A stretch of DNA of 26,166 bases from a virus, in the IMG/VR virus record IMGVR_UViG_3300042544_004687, positions 1 to 26,166 of that record, one strand, 5' to 3'. Shown piece after piece: positions 6,876-13,197 of this stretch. The position numbers were made by a program, and so were the translations under genes. Below the pieces are notes generated by a model that made no database searches, was not told where the DNA came from, and saw only the letters and a list, made by a program, of their open reading frames with translations. How positions within the stretch are numbered: position 1 is the first letter of the stretch; every line of letters starts with the position of its first letter.

Positions 6876-8003
6876 ATGGAACAAAACGTTGTCAAAACAA
6901 TTCGTGAAGCCTTTAGAATTGCCTACATCAATAAAATGCTGAAAGAATCTTCTGAGGATATGTCTAGAAGTATGAATCCTGAAGAACTTGCTCAGGCAGA
7001 AGCTAGATACCCTTCTTGGGTTTCTGGAAGACTACCATTAAAATGGGGTAAAGCACAAGGATTAAGTGATGCTGCTCAAAACTACCTAATAGAAAAAGGG
7101 GTAGAAGAATATAAACAAAGTGGAGATAAAAGAATACAAGATGCAATTTCATCATTTTATTATCCAACTGAAAACAGTAAAGTATATAACTACCTTAAAA
7201 GAGATAATAGATTAATTTCTGCACTAAAAAACAGATATAGAGAATCTTGGGAAAGCGCTTTTAATGATGTTGTACTTAATGCCTGGGCTCAATCTATAGG
7301 AGACGTTGTAAAATTTGAGGATACAATTAAAAAATATGTAAAAGATAGCGCTTACGGAATTGGACCAGTTTTATTGAATGATTTGAAATTAGAGCTTCTT
7401 AGATTAGGAATGAAATCTTCTGCAGTAAGAAGAGGCGGAGATTCTAATATGAAATCATTAGATGAGCCTGGATTTGACTCAGAGGGTGGAAGAAAATTTG
7501 ACTTACCTGGTGGAGTAGAAATTAGCTCTGATGAGGAAATGTATGAAAAAATGGCAGACATGATTCAAGATTTTGGTAATCAAACTGCAGGTTATTTTGA
7601 TTCAAAAGGAAAAGAAACATTATCAACTTTAGCAAGAGAGTTTTTCATAAACAGAAAAAGCTATGCTGATATTCTTAGAGATAATTCAGAAATGTTTGCT
7701 GGTAAAAAACCTGGAGATCTTTCAACAATGATGCTTCTTCAAGTTGTGGGACCTCAAAACATTAAAAGTATAGCTGAGAAACTTGGGCCTGAATACGGTT
7801 TCCCTAAAAATTGGCTTGATAATATCATGTCTTCTAAAAACTTAAACACAATTGCTGACCTTTTCAAAGCACTTGATACGACAGCACCTGCTGTTGGAGA
7901 TGAAGAAGAAGTAGATAAAGAAGATGATTTGGTTTTCGAAAAGTTTGTCCAAAACAATATGGATAAAATTATGGAGGAAGTTTACAGAAGAATATCTAAA
8001 TAA
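6876..8003 (+). CDS. 375-aa protein, weakly sigma-factor-like, with possible capsid-targeting N-terminus
   Basis: One of two plus-strand genes. The N-terminus (VVKTIREAFRIAYINKMLKESS) is a basic amphipathic helix ending in L-K-E then Ser25. Residues about 107-180 resemble sigma region 2: NRLISALKNRYRES, then AFNDVVLNAW where sigma factors have DLFQEG-x-GL-x-A, then KFEDTIKKYVKDSA. SLDEPGFDSEGG (194-205) followed by DLPGG and SSDEE resembles the SLDEP-x-G-x-x-DL-x-D linker of sigma-70 proteins. NIKSIAEKLG (295-304) could be the first helix of a helix-turn-helix. Each match is weak alone; their order supports a diverged sigma-like protein, but a structural protein remains possible. It diverges from ssb and ends at the terminator at 8023-8055. 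CDS call is firm, function uncertain. Confidence 0.85.
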   Translation: MEQNVVKTIREAFRIAYINKMLKESSEDMSRSMNPEELAQAEARYPSWVSGRLPLKWGKAQGLSDAAQNYLIEKGVEEYKQSGDKRIQDAISSFYYPTENSKVYNYLKRDNRLISALKNRYRESWESAFNDVVLNAWAQSIGDVVKFEDTIKKYVKDSAYGIGPVLLNDLKLELLRLGMKSSAVRRGGDSNMKSLDEPGFDSEGGRKFDLPGGVEISSDEEMYEKMADMIQDFGNQTAGYFDSKGKETLSTLAREFFINRKSYADILRDNSEMFAGKKPGDLSTMMLLQVVGPQNIKSIAEKLGPEYGFPKNWLDNIMSSKNLNTIADLFKALDTTAPAVGDEEEVDKEDDLVFEKFVQNNMDKIMEEVYRRISK

Positions 8004-8022
8004 AAAATAAACCACTTAAAAT

Positions 8023-8055
8023 AAAAAAAAGCTCTCAATTTGAGGGCTTTTTTTT
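8023..8055. terminator. Bidirectional terminator between convergent genes
   Basis: GCTCTCAA (8031-8038) and TTGAGGGC (8040-8047) pair with one wobble, flanked by an A-run on the left and eight T on the right, so it works on both strands. It serves the 375-aa gene (+) and the 68-aa gene (-), whose stop codon lies in the T-run. Confidence 0.85.
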
Positions 8056-8260
8056 ATCTATCGTACGTAAACTGAGATGATTCTCCTTCTCTAACATCAT
8101 TTTTATAAAAGGATCTAAACCATTCCAAATTTTTTAAAAATTCATAAGGAAAAAAAGTTTTACCTAAACCCTCTGCCTTACCGTCAACGAAAAAAATCTC
8201 AGATTGTTTATATGACACATTGTGCCAATAAAATATTTTTAACTCTTTTTGATTATCCAT
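8054..8260 (-). CDS. Unknown 68-aa protein
   Basis: Small aromatic-rich protein (KELKIFYWHNVSYKQSEIFFVDG at the start, later FFPYEFLKNLEWFRSFYKND). The pattern suggests a small beta-rich fold. It starts one base after the stop codon of the 81-aa gene, so the two are one transcription unit driven from 8512-8543 and ended at 8023-8055. No function recognised. Confidence 0.7.
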   Translation of the reverse strand: MDNQKELKIFYWHNVSYKQSEIFFVDGKAEGLGKTFFPYEFLKNLEWFRSFYKNDVREGESSQFTYDR

Positions 8261-8261
8261 C

Positions 8262-8507
8262 TTAAATTACCTTAGTAAGAACGGCTTGAAAATTATCATT
8301 GTTGACTAATTCAAGTCTGTCTTCCATATTCTTTTTATATATATTAAGGTCTGAATCAAAAAAAACTTTTGAGTAATTCATATCAGTATCACTTAAGATT
8401 TTGTCTTTAGAGATATCCTTGATTCTTATTTGGAATTGTTCTTCTTTTGCGGACAGATAACTTTCGAACATAAAGTCAATCTCTTTATAAAAATTTTCAT
8501 CGCTCAT
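8262..8507 (-). CDS. Unknown 81-aa protein
   Basis: An 81-aa charged, probably helical protein (MSDENFYKEIDFMFESYLSAKEEQ at the start). No Cys, no membrane segment, no motif I know. It is the first gene after the consensus promoter at 8512-8543, whose -7 box ends only 4 nt before the ATG, so the message would be leaderless or nearly so. The 68-aa gene follows directly. Confidence 0.72.
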   Translation of the reverse strand: MSDENFYKEIDFMFESYLSAKEEQFQIRIKDISKDKILSDTDMNYSKVFFDSDLNIYKKNMEDRLELVNNDNFQAVLTKVI

Positions 8508-8511
8508 AGAG

Positions 8512-8543
8512 CAAATCTAATTATTTATTATGAAAAAAACAAA
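8512..8543 (-). promoter_or_regulatory. Consensus Bacteroidota promoter for the 81/68-aa gene pair, near-leaderless
   Basis: On the minus strand TTTG (8543-8540), 20 nt, TAGATTTG (8519-8512). It overlaps the 3' end of the Nudix gene. Only CTCT separates the -7 box from the ATG at 8507. Confidence 0.72.
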
Positions 8544-8964
8544 TAATATTTTCCATTGTCTTTCTATTTTTCTCTAACATTTCAGATACACCTGGATGTA
8601 AGTCCTCTGGAAATTCGCCCAAATAAAACCAACCATAATCAATAGCTTCTTCCCCTTTCTCTAAATCAGGAACAAACTCCTCATCGAATAACCCTACAAA
8701 TGTATAGAATCTCAAATGATTTGAATCTAATACATCTAGTGGTTTATTTGATATTCTGAACTTTCCGTAATATCCACTTTCTTCGACGAACTCACGCATA
8801 GCGTTGTCTTTTGGATTTAGATCCTCACCCTTTTCATATTTACCACCAAACGTAGCCCAAGTCCCAGGTTGTGGCTGATTAAACCCACGTCTAATTAATA
8901 GAACTCTTCCTGTTTTTGTACAAATAGGCAAAACGCCTGCTGCTATTACTTTTTCGTTTTTCAT
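8521..8964 (-). CDS. Nudix hydrolase
   Basis: 147 aa. The Nudix box is GGKYEKGEDLNPKDNAMREF continuing VEESGY (about 40-65): G41, E47, R57-E58, E61-E62 and G64 fit the metal-binding consensus G-x5-E-x7-RE-U-x-EE-x-G-U, but nine rather than seven residues separate E47 from R57. The N-terminus (VIAAGVLPICTKTGRVLLIRRG) and QPGTWATFGG fit the fold. Such enzymes cleave nucleoside diphosphates linked to another group; phage examples act on damaged dNTPs, NAD-type dinucleotides or RNA caps. The substrate cannot be read from sequence. It lies downstream of the sigma and UvrD-like helicase genes. Confidence 0.93.
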   Translation of the reverse strand: MKNEKVIAAGVLPICTKTGRVLLIRRGFNQPQPGTWATFGGKYEKGEDLNPKDNAMREFVEESGYYGKFRISNKPLDVLDSNHLRFYTFVGLFDEEFVPDLEKGEEAIDYGWFYLGEFPEDLHPGVSEMLEKNRKTMENIICFFHNK

Positions 8965-8989
8965 CTATTAATAAATAGCTATAAACTTT

Positions 8990-9229
8990 TTATTTTCTCC
9001 TACAACCCATAATATATCCTGTTGTATCGAATATATTATTTTTATTAGATATATAATCTAAAAGTTTATGTTTTTCCTGTGTATTTTTAACAACAATATA
9101 TGGAACAATCTCGCCTTCCTCTTCTATTTCATCATAATCATAAGCAATAGTATTGTGAAAAATCATCTTACACAACTCCTTATCTACATCAGAAAGAGTA
9201 TTAAATTTTCTAATAAAAGCTTCTTTCAT
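8990..9229 (-). CDS. Unknown 79-aa protein
   Basis: A 79-aa protein beginning MKEAFIRKFNTLSDVDKELCKMIF, with an acidic middle (YDYDEIEEEGEIVPYIV). It starts 6 nt after the stop of the UvrD-like helicase and so is probably in the same operon. No known domain. A helicase partner is possible by position only. Confidence 0.7.
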   Translation of the reverse strand: MKEAFIRKFNTLSDVDKELCKMIFHNTIAYDYDEIEEEGEIVPYIVVKNTQEKHKLLDYISNKNNIFDTTGYIMGCRRK

Positions 9230-9235
9230 AATGTT

Positions 9236-10723
9236 TTATTTAGTCATATAAATCATAAAGTATAGTTTGTGTTTTGAGCGACTCACTGCAACATAATGAA
9301 TATTTTTAGGTTCTACATCGTTATCATCATCAGGATCAAAACTAATTTGAGCAACTTGTTTTTTTGTTAACTTATGAAAATTAGGATTTTGCTCTAAAAT
9401 CTCAGGAGCAATTGAATTTACAACTACGCAAGTATGGAATTCTCTACCTTTACTTTTATGTATTGTTGTAACAAATTTATTTATACCTTTGTATCTCTTT
9501 ATAAAAGAGATGACTTCTTGGTCGTTGTTATTAAAAAATTCACTAACTGTTTTTAATTTATTTTTCAAAGGATCCATAATAATACCTTTTTCAAAATTTT
9601 CTACATCGTTTTCTGTGATAAAATTAAAATACCTCATAGGAACTTTTTTCTTAAGAAGCTGCCTCTCTAATTTCTTAATAACATCATTTGTTCTAACCAA
9701 TACAGCGACTTCTTGTGGAAGTTTCAACAACTCAACCAAATCATCTAGTCTTAACATAACTTTATCGTCTACATAACCTTCTTCTTGGCTGTTTGGAATT
9801 GCTTTTAAAGATGAGAATTTATTTGAATTTTCTACTATTACTTTATCGCTTCTAAAATTAACAGAAAGACTTAATTCTGTCGTCTTTCTTCTAGCTTTGA
9901 CCATACTTTCCAATAGATTACAGTTAGCCCCTGAGTAGCCATAAATCGATTGATTTTTGTCGCCTATCAAATAATAATATTTAGCATTTAAAGAAAGTAA
10001 AATCTGCAATTGTATCGTACTAGTATCTTGATATTCATCGATAAAAATATAGTCATATTTACCTCTAAACATCTTAAGCCACCTATCTTCTTTAAACATG
10101 TCTCTCACTTCAATAAGCATATCAGAAAAGTCACGTGATTTTTTTTCACGCAAAAATTGACTATACTCATTTATGTATGAAGGCAACTTTGATTTCAATC
10201 CATCAGCTGATTGCAATTTGAAAGATGCAATAGATGATGAAATAAATTCCGCATCTTCATATAAGTCTGAAATAGTATCATAAAAGAATTCTTTAGTTTC
10301 TTTATCAGCAAAATGATTTGGTTTGTATTTTACTTTAAACCACTCAATAAAATCATAAAAACTAGCAATTTCCTTAAACTTTCCTGTTGCTGATAGAATG
10401 TAATAGCAAAAAGCATGTATTGTAGTGATTTTTATATCCTTATTACCTACTCTTTCTTTTAACTCTTCAGTAGCTGCTTTAGTAAAACTAAAAAATATTA
10501 TTTTATTTGGATCCACCCCTCTTTTTAATAATTCTTTTACTCTTTGTACACAACTATAAGTCTTACCAGCACCAGCTGTAGCTGCCAAAATAACAGATTC
10601 TTCTCCATCAAATTCTACAAACCTTCTTTGTTCTGGGGTATAAGATTGTTTATCAATTTCAGATAATAAATCTAATTGAGCAGTCTGCTGATTAGACTTC
10701 TTCACTATATTTCTTTTTGCCAT
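9236..10723 (-). CDS. UvrD/Rep-like superfamily 1 DNA helicase
   Basis: A 495-aa SF1A helicase with the motifs in order: Q-motif YTPEQRRFV (28-36), Walker A AATAGAGKT (47-55), Ia FSFTKAATEELKERV (78-92), TTIHAFC (100-106), Walker B FIDEYQDT (227-234), motif III GDKNQSIYGYSGA (254-266), motif IV VNFRS (288-292), V TTIHKSKGREF (419-429) and VI YVAVSRSKHKL (477-487). It should move 3' to 5' on ssDNA. It is shorter than bacterial UvrD/PcrA (about 650-750 aa), which indicates a reduced 2B domain. T4 uses the smaller Dda helicase for origin and recombination steps; this protein may play that role. It lies in the sigma-factor operon, 25 nt after the 83-aa gene. Confidence 0.95.
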   Translation of the reverse strand: MAKRNIVKKSNQQTAQLDLLSEIDKQSYTPEQRRFVEFDGEESVILAATAGAGKTYSCVQRVKELLKRGVDPNKIIFFSFTKAATEELKERVGNKDIKITTIHAFCYYILSATGKFKEIASFYDFIEWFKVKYKPNHFADKETKEFFYDTISDLYEDAEFISSSIASFKLQSADGLKSKLPSYINEYSQFLREKKSRDFSDMLIEVRDMFKEDRWLKMFRGKYDYIFIDEYQDTSTIQLQILLSLNAKYYYLIGDKNQSIYGYSGANCNLLESMVKARRKTTELSLSVNFRSDKVIVENSNKFSSLKAIPNSQEEGYVDDKVMLRLDDLVELLKLPQEVAVLVRTNDVIKKLERQLLKKKVPMRYFNFITENDVENFEKGIIMDPLKNKLKTVSEFFNNNDQEVISFIKRYKGINKFVTTIHKSKGREFHTCVVVNSIAPEILEQNPNFHKLTKKQVAQISFDPDDDNDVEPKNIHYVAVSRSKHKLYFMIYMTK

Positions 10724-10748
10724 AATTATTAATCTATCGTATTTTAAA

Positions 10749-11000
10749 TTAAATCAGATTAAAATATTGACCACTTATCACATCATCAATATTAAAATCA
10801 AAATCCTTTTCTACATCATTAACATAAGTCAACTCTTCTAAACGTGCCCAAAATATAATTGTATTTTTATTTTCATTTTCAAACAACAAAAATAAAATGT
10901 CGTCTTCACTTTTAATACAATACAAATCTTGGTCTGTTGGGATTTCAACCCCATCAGACATAAGTTTATTTTCGATTAATCTATAGCAATTAAAAATCAT
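10749..11000 (-). CDS. Unknown 83-aa protein translationally coupled to the sigma factor
   Basis: Its ATG overlaps the TGA stop of the sigma-factor gene in an ATGA arrangement, so translation is likely coupled. The 83-aa product is acidic (FLLFENENKNTIIFWARLEEL, then DVEKDFDFNIDDVISGQ) and looks like a small alpha/beta protein. No domain recognised. Position makes an anti-sigma or sigma-accessory role worth considering, but nothing in the sequence proves it. Confidence 0.75.
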   Translation of the reverse strand: MIFNCYRLIENKLMSDGVEIPTDQDLYCIKSEDDILFLLFENENKNTIIFWARLEELTYVNDVEKDFDFNIDDVISGQYFNLI

Positions 11001-11872
11001 AATTTACAATTTAAAAATTCTTTTAATCTAGAACTCTTCCCGTACATTCTCAACTTTTTCAAAGCAAACTCTTTAATCTGCCTAACTCTTTCATTTGTTA
11101 GGTCAAGTTCTTCACCAATTTCTTTTAAACTCATTTCGTAGTATCCATTGAGACCAAAGTGCATATTTAATATACGTATCTCTCTAGCGCTTAAACCTTC
11201 AAAAACTGAATTTATTTGTTCTTTTAGCGAATTAAGATTAATCTTCTTATCTATATCATCCATAGTTTCCCCTGGAATGAAATCACCTATTTCACTATCT
11301 GAATCCTCCTTTATCTTATCATCTATTGACACATAAGTCATTGCATCATTAACAGAAATCTTTACTTCTCTTTCTGTTAATTCAGTAATACCTACAATTT
11401 CTTGTATAGTCGGTTCTCTATCTAATTTTTGATAAAGTTTATCAGATGCTTTATTTACTTTACCTATGTTATTTATTTTATTTATTGGAAGCCTTACTGT
11501 ATTTCCATTTTCGTACACAGACTGCATAATAGATTGTCTTATCCACCAAACAGCGTAAGATATAAACTTTACACCTTTTGTTTCATCAAACTTGCCTACT
11601 GCTTTTATAAGACCAATATTACCCTCACTAGACAACTCCTCTAAAGGGATTCCAGACCAAGAATAATCTTTTGCAATTGATAAAACGAATCTTAAATTTG
11701 ACTCTACCAATTTATTCATAGCCCTCTGATCTCCATCTTTAGCTTTTATTGCCAATTCAGTTTGCTCGTCACCAGATATTGTATCTAACTTCCTTAAGTC
11801 TTTGAAATAATTTCTTATTGAGATGCTATTGCCACTAACACCACAATCGTTGTTGTTTGTTTTTTCTGCCAT
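10997..11872 (-). CDS. Bacteroidota-type primary-like sigma factor (sigma-70 family)
   Basis: 291 aa, close in size and sequence to the short RpoD of Bacteroidota (about 287 aa). Region 1.2 spans about 17-50. Region 2 spans about 53-122: ESNLRFVLSIAKDY, LEELSSEGNIGLIKAVGKFD and GVKFISYAVWWIRQSIMQ, the core-binding and -10 recognition segment. Region 3 (about 130-180) includes RLPINKINNIGKVNKA. Region 4 (about 220-285) has MHFGLNGYYEMSLKEIGEEL and LTNERVRQIKEFALKKLR, the -35 helix-turn-helix. All regions are intact, so it should bind host RNA polymerase. Region 2.4 keeps the IMQSVYENGNTVRLP context but differs from the host-like LAEQSRIVRLP, so promoter choice may be altered. It is the second gene after the promoter at 12356-12387. 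Confidence 0.96.
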   Translation of the reverse strand: MAEKTNNNDCGVSGNSISIRNYFKDLRKLDTISGDEQTELAIKAKDGDQRAMNKLVESNLRFVLSIAKDYSWSGIPLEELSSEGNIGLIKAVGKFDETKGVKFISYAVWWIRQSIMQSVYENGNTVRLPINKINNIGKVNKASDKLYQKLDREPTIQEIVGITELTEREVKISVNDAMTYVSIDDKIKEDSDSEIGDFIPGETMDDIDKKINLNSLKEQINSVFEGLSAREIRILNMHFGLNGYYEMSLKEIGEELDLTNERVRQIKEFALKKLRMYGKSSRLKEFLNCKL

Positions 11873-11888
11873 AATGTTTATTTCTTAT

Positions 11889-12320
11889 TTAATCATTCCA
11901 TTGTAGGTTTGCCACGAAATTTTTGAAATTATTAAATTGCTCTTCTGAGCGCATTTCCATTTTAACTAATATTAAATTATTTTCTTCATATAACTCAGCT
12001 TCTTCCGCTTGGGTTATTATAGTAAATGAAACACATCTTTCTTCTACACCTTTTTGTTTTACTATTTTTAAATCGGTTTCAATAAAACCATTTTCAAAAT
12101 TTCCAGTTCTACAATATGTTCCGTTTTGCTCAAACGCATATGTTTGAGTTTCAACGCCAACTTGTGGTTGTTTTTTTTCCTGTTTCATTTGTGCTTCAAA
12201 TGCTGCTTGGTGATCAATATTTTGCTCTTGAGCCTCCATTTCGCCTACAGCTGAGTAAGGATTTTCTAATTGATCTCCCAATATACCCTTCTTTAATGCT
12301 TGTTTTGTTTGATTATCCAT
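11889..12320 (-). CDS. Unknown 143-aa protein, first gene of the sigma operon
   Basis: The 143-aa product has a Gln/Glu-rich, probably disordered N-terminal half (about 1-60, with QEQNIDHQAAFEAQMKQEKKQ) and a C-terminal part of strands (TYAFEQNGTYCRTG, IETDLKIVKQKG, CVSFTIITQ, NLILVKMEMRSEEQF), suggesting a compact beta-rich domain. I recognise no family. It is the first gene after the promoter at 12356-12387, ahead of the sigma factor by 16 nt, so it is likely expressed with it. Confidence 0.8.
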   Translation of the reverse strand: MDNQTKQALKKGILGDQLENPYSAVGEMEAQEQNIDHQAAFEAQMKQEKKQPQVGVETQTYAFEQNGTYCRTGNFENGFIETDLKIVKQKGVEERCVSFTIITQAEEAELYEENNLILVKMEMRSEEQFNNFKNFVANLQWND

Positions 12321-12355
12321 ATCTTGTAAAGTTTATAGCCAAAAATGACCGTCAA

Positions 12356-12387
12356 CAAAAGTAACTATTTTTTTTCTTTTAAACAAA
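12356..12387 (-). promoter_or_regulatory. Consensus Bacteroidota promoter for the sigma-factor operon
   Basis: On the minus strand TTTG (12387-12384), 20 nt, TACTTTTG (12363-12356), 35 nt before the ATG at 12320. Both boxes match the consensus. Confidence 0.7.
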
Positions 12388-12410
12388 AAAAAATTATAAT
12401 AAATAGAAAT

Positions 12411-12436
12411 CTTTTATGTTATTTTTAACATAAAAG
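12411..12436. other. Perfect 11-bp hairpin upstream of the sigma operon
   Basis: CTTTTATGTTA (12411-12421), loop TTTT, TAACATAAAAG (12426-12436). On the minus strand it is followed by ATTTCTATTTATT, a poor T-run, so it may be a weak terminator for the 99-aa gene, an RNA element or a protein-binding site just upstream of the promoter. Confidence 0.6.
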
Positions 12437-12442
12437 AATAAA

Positions 12443-12461
12443 CCTTTGATATAAACAAAGG
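12443..12461. other. Second hairpin, 6-bp stem, next to the first
   Basis: CCTTTG, 7-nt loop ATATAAA, CAAAGG, 6 nt from the 11-bp hairpin. The remainder of the 255-nt gap 12321-12575 shows no open frame or RNA gene that I can recognise. Confidence 0.45.
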
Positions 12462-12575
12462 GTAAACCGATAAATAATTTTGATTTTTATTTTTTTATTA
12501 GCTCTCTGTTTGCTTGTAAATATGCTCCTTAATACTTATTTCTCTTTATCCATAAATTAATCTATATACCCTTAA

Positions 12576-12875
12576 TTAAACTCTATCCTCATACTTTAAA
12601 ATTGATTGCATTTTTACTCCATCCAACACTAAACCATTTCCCCCTTCTAAAACAATTTGATAATTTTTAGATAAGGCATTTTTTATTTCCTCAAAAGATA
12701 ATCTTGTATCTCCTACTAAAAAACCTCTTTCAGAAAATATAACTTCCCAAGGCGCTGAAGAGCTTTTATCAAAAACAACTTTCACAGGTTTCTTTCTATC
12801 TACCTGCGCTTCAGCAGTTGCATTAACAACTTGCTCAATTTTTTCAGCTAAAACTTTTAATTTATCTTTTGACAC
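12576..12875 (-). CDS. Unknown 99-aa protein with GTG start
   Basis: The frame begins at a GTG (12875-12873); there is no ATG further upstream before the terminator, and the next internal Met is late. The 99-aa product has an N-terminal charged helix (SKDKLKVLAEKIEQVVNATAE), then strands (KKPVKVVFDKSS, PWEVIFSERGFLVGDTRLS), then a helix and a final VLDGVKMQSILKYEDRV. It looks like a compact small domain, but I do not recognise it. It lies after the terminator at 12912-12940, with no clear host-type promoter; read-through or an undetected promoter may drive it. Confidence 0.72.
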   Translation of the reverse strand: MSKDKLKVLAEKIEQVVNATAEAQVDRKKPVKVVFDKSSSAPWEVIFSERGFLVGDTRLSFEEIKNALSKNYQIVLEGGNGLVLDGVKMQSILKYEDRV

Positions 12876-12911
12876 AATAAAACTATTTTATATAAATATA
12901 TGAAAAAACAA

Positions 12912-12940
12912 AAAAATAAGCCCACTAGGGGCTTATTTTT
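12912..12940 (-). terminator. Rho-independent terminator of the replication/NrdAB operon
   Basis: AAAAATAAGCCC (12912-12923), loop ACTAG, GGGCTTATTTTT (12929-12940): a perfect 12-bp stem, followed on the minus strand by TTTGTTTTTTC. It lies just after the 64-aa gene. Confidence 0.9.
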
Positions 12941-12947
12941 ATTATTT

Positions 12948-13142
12948 TTATTGATTAAATCTAGATTGTAAAATTTTATCCATTAACTCATCCATTTTTT
13001 TCTGTTTAAGCGCTTTTGCTAAAACTGCTTGCTCTCTTTTTTTAGCTACAACTTCTCTAGATTTTTTAAATCTCTGAGTTCTCTTATTTCCTCTCTTGAC
13101 TTTTGCCAATCTTTTCTTTTGGTTTTTTTCTGGTTTCTTCAT
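12948..13142 (-). CDS. Very basic 64-aa protein, last gene of the replication operon
   Basis: 64 aa, with Lys/Arg making up well over a third of residues (MKKPEKNQKKRLAKVKRGNK at the start, then RFKKSREVV and KKREQAVLAKALKQKKM) and a short helical C-terminus. No zinc ligands, no aromatic core. It likely binds nucleic acid or polyphosphate and may be disordered until bound; it resembles a small basic ribosomal or DNA-compacting protein only in composition. It follows nrdA by 55 nt and ends at the terminator at 12912-12940. Confidence 0.75.
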   Translation of the reverse strand: MKKPEKNQKKRLAKVKRGNKRTQRFKKSREVVAKKREQAVLAKALKQKKMDELMDKILQSRFNQ

Positions 13143-13197
13143 AATTTATATTTTTAAATAAATCTAATAAATCTAATTTAAATTTCAAAATAATTTA

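Noticed and set aside
12321-12575. tRNA or known riboswitch in the 255-nt gap
   Set aside because: No cloverleaf, no T-loop consensus and no recognised aptamer core; only simple hairpins are present.
13160-13181. Tandem AAATCTAAT copies before the 64-aa gene
   Set aside because: Only two short AT-rich copies, readily explained by base composition.
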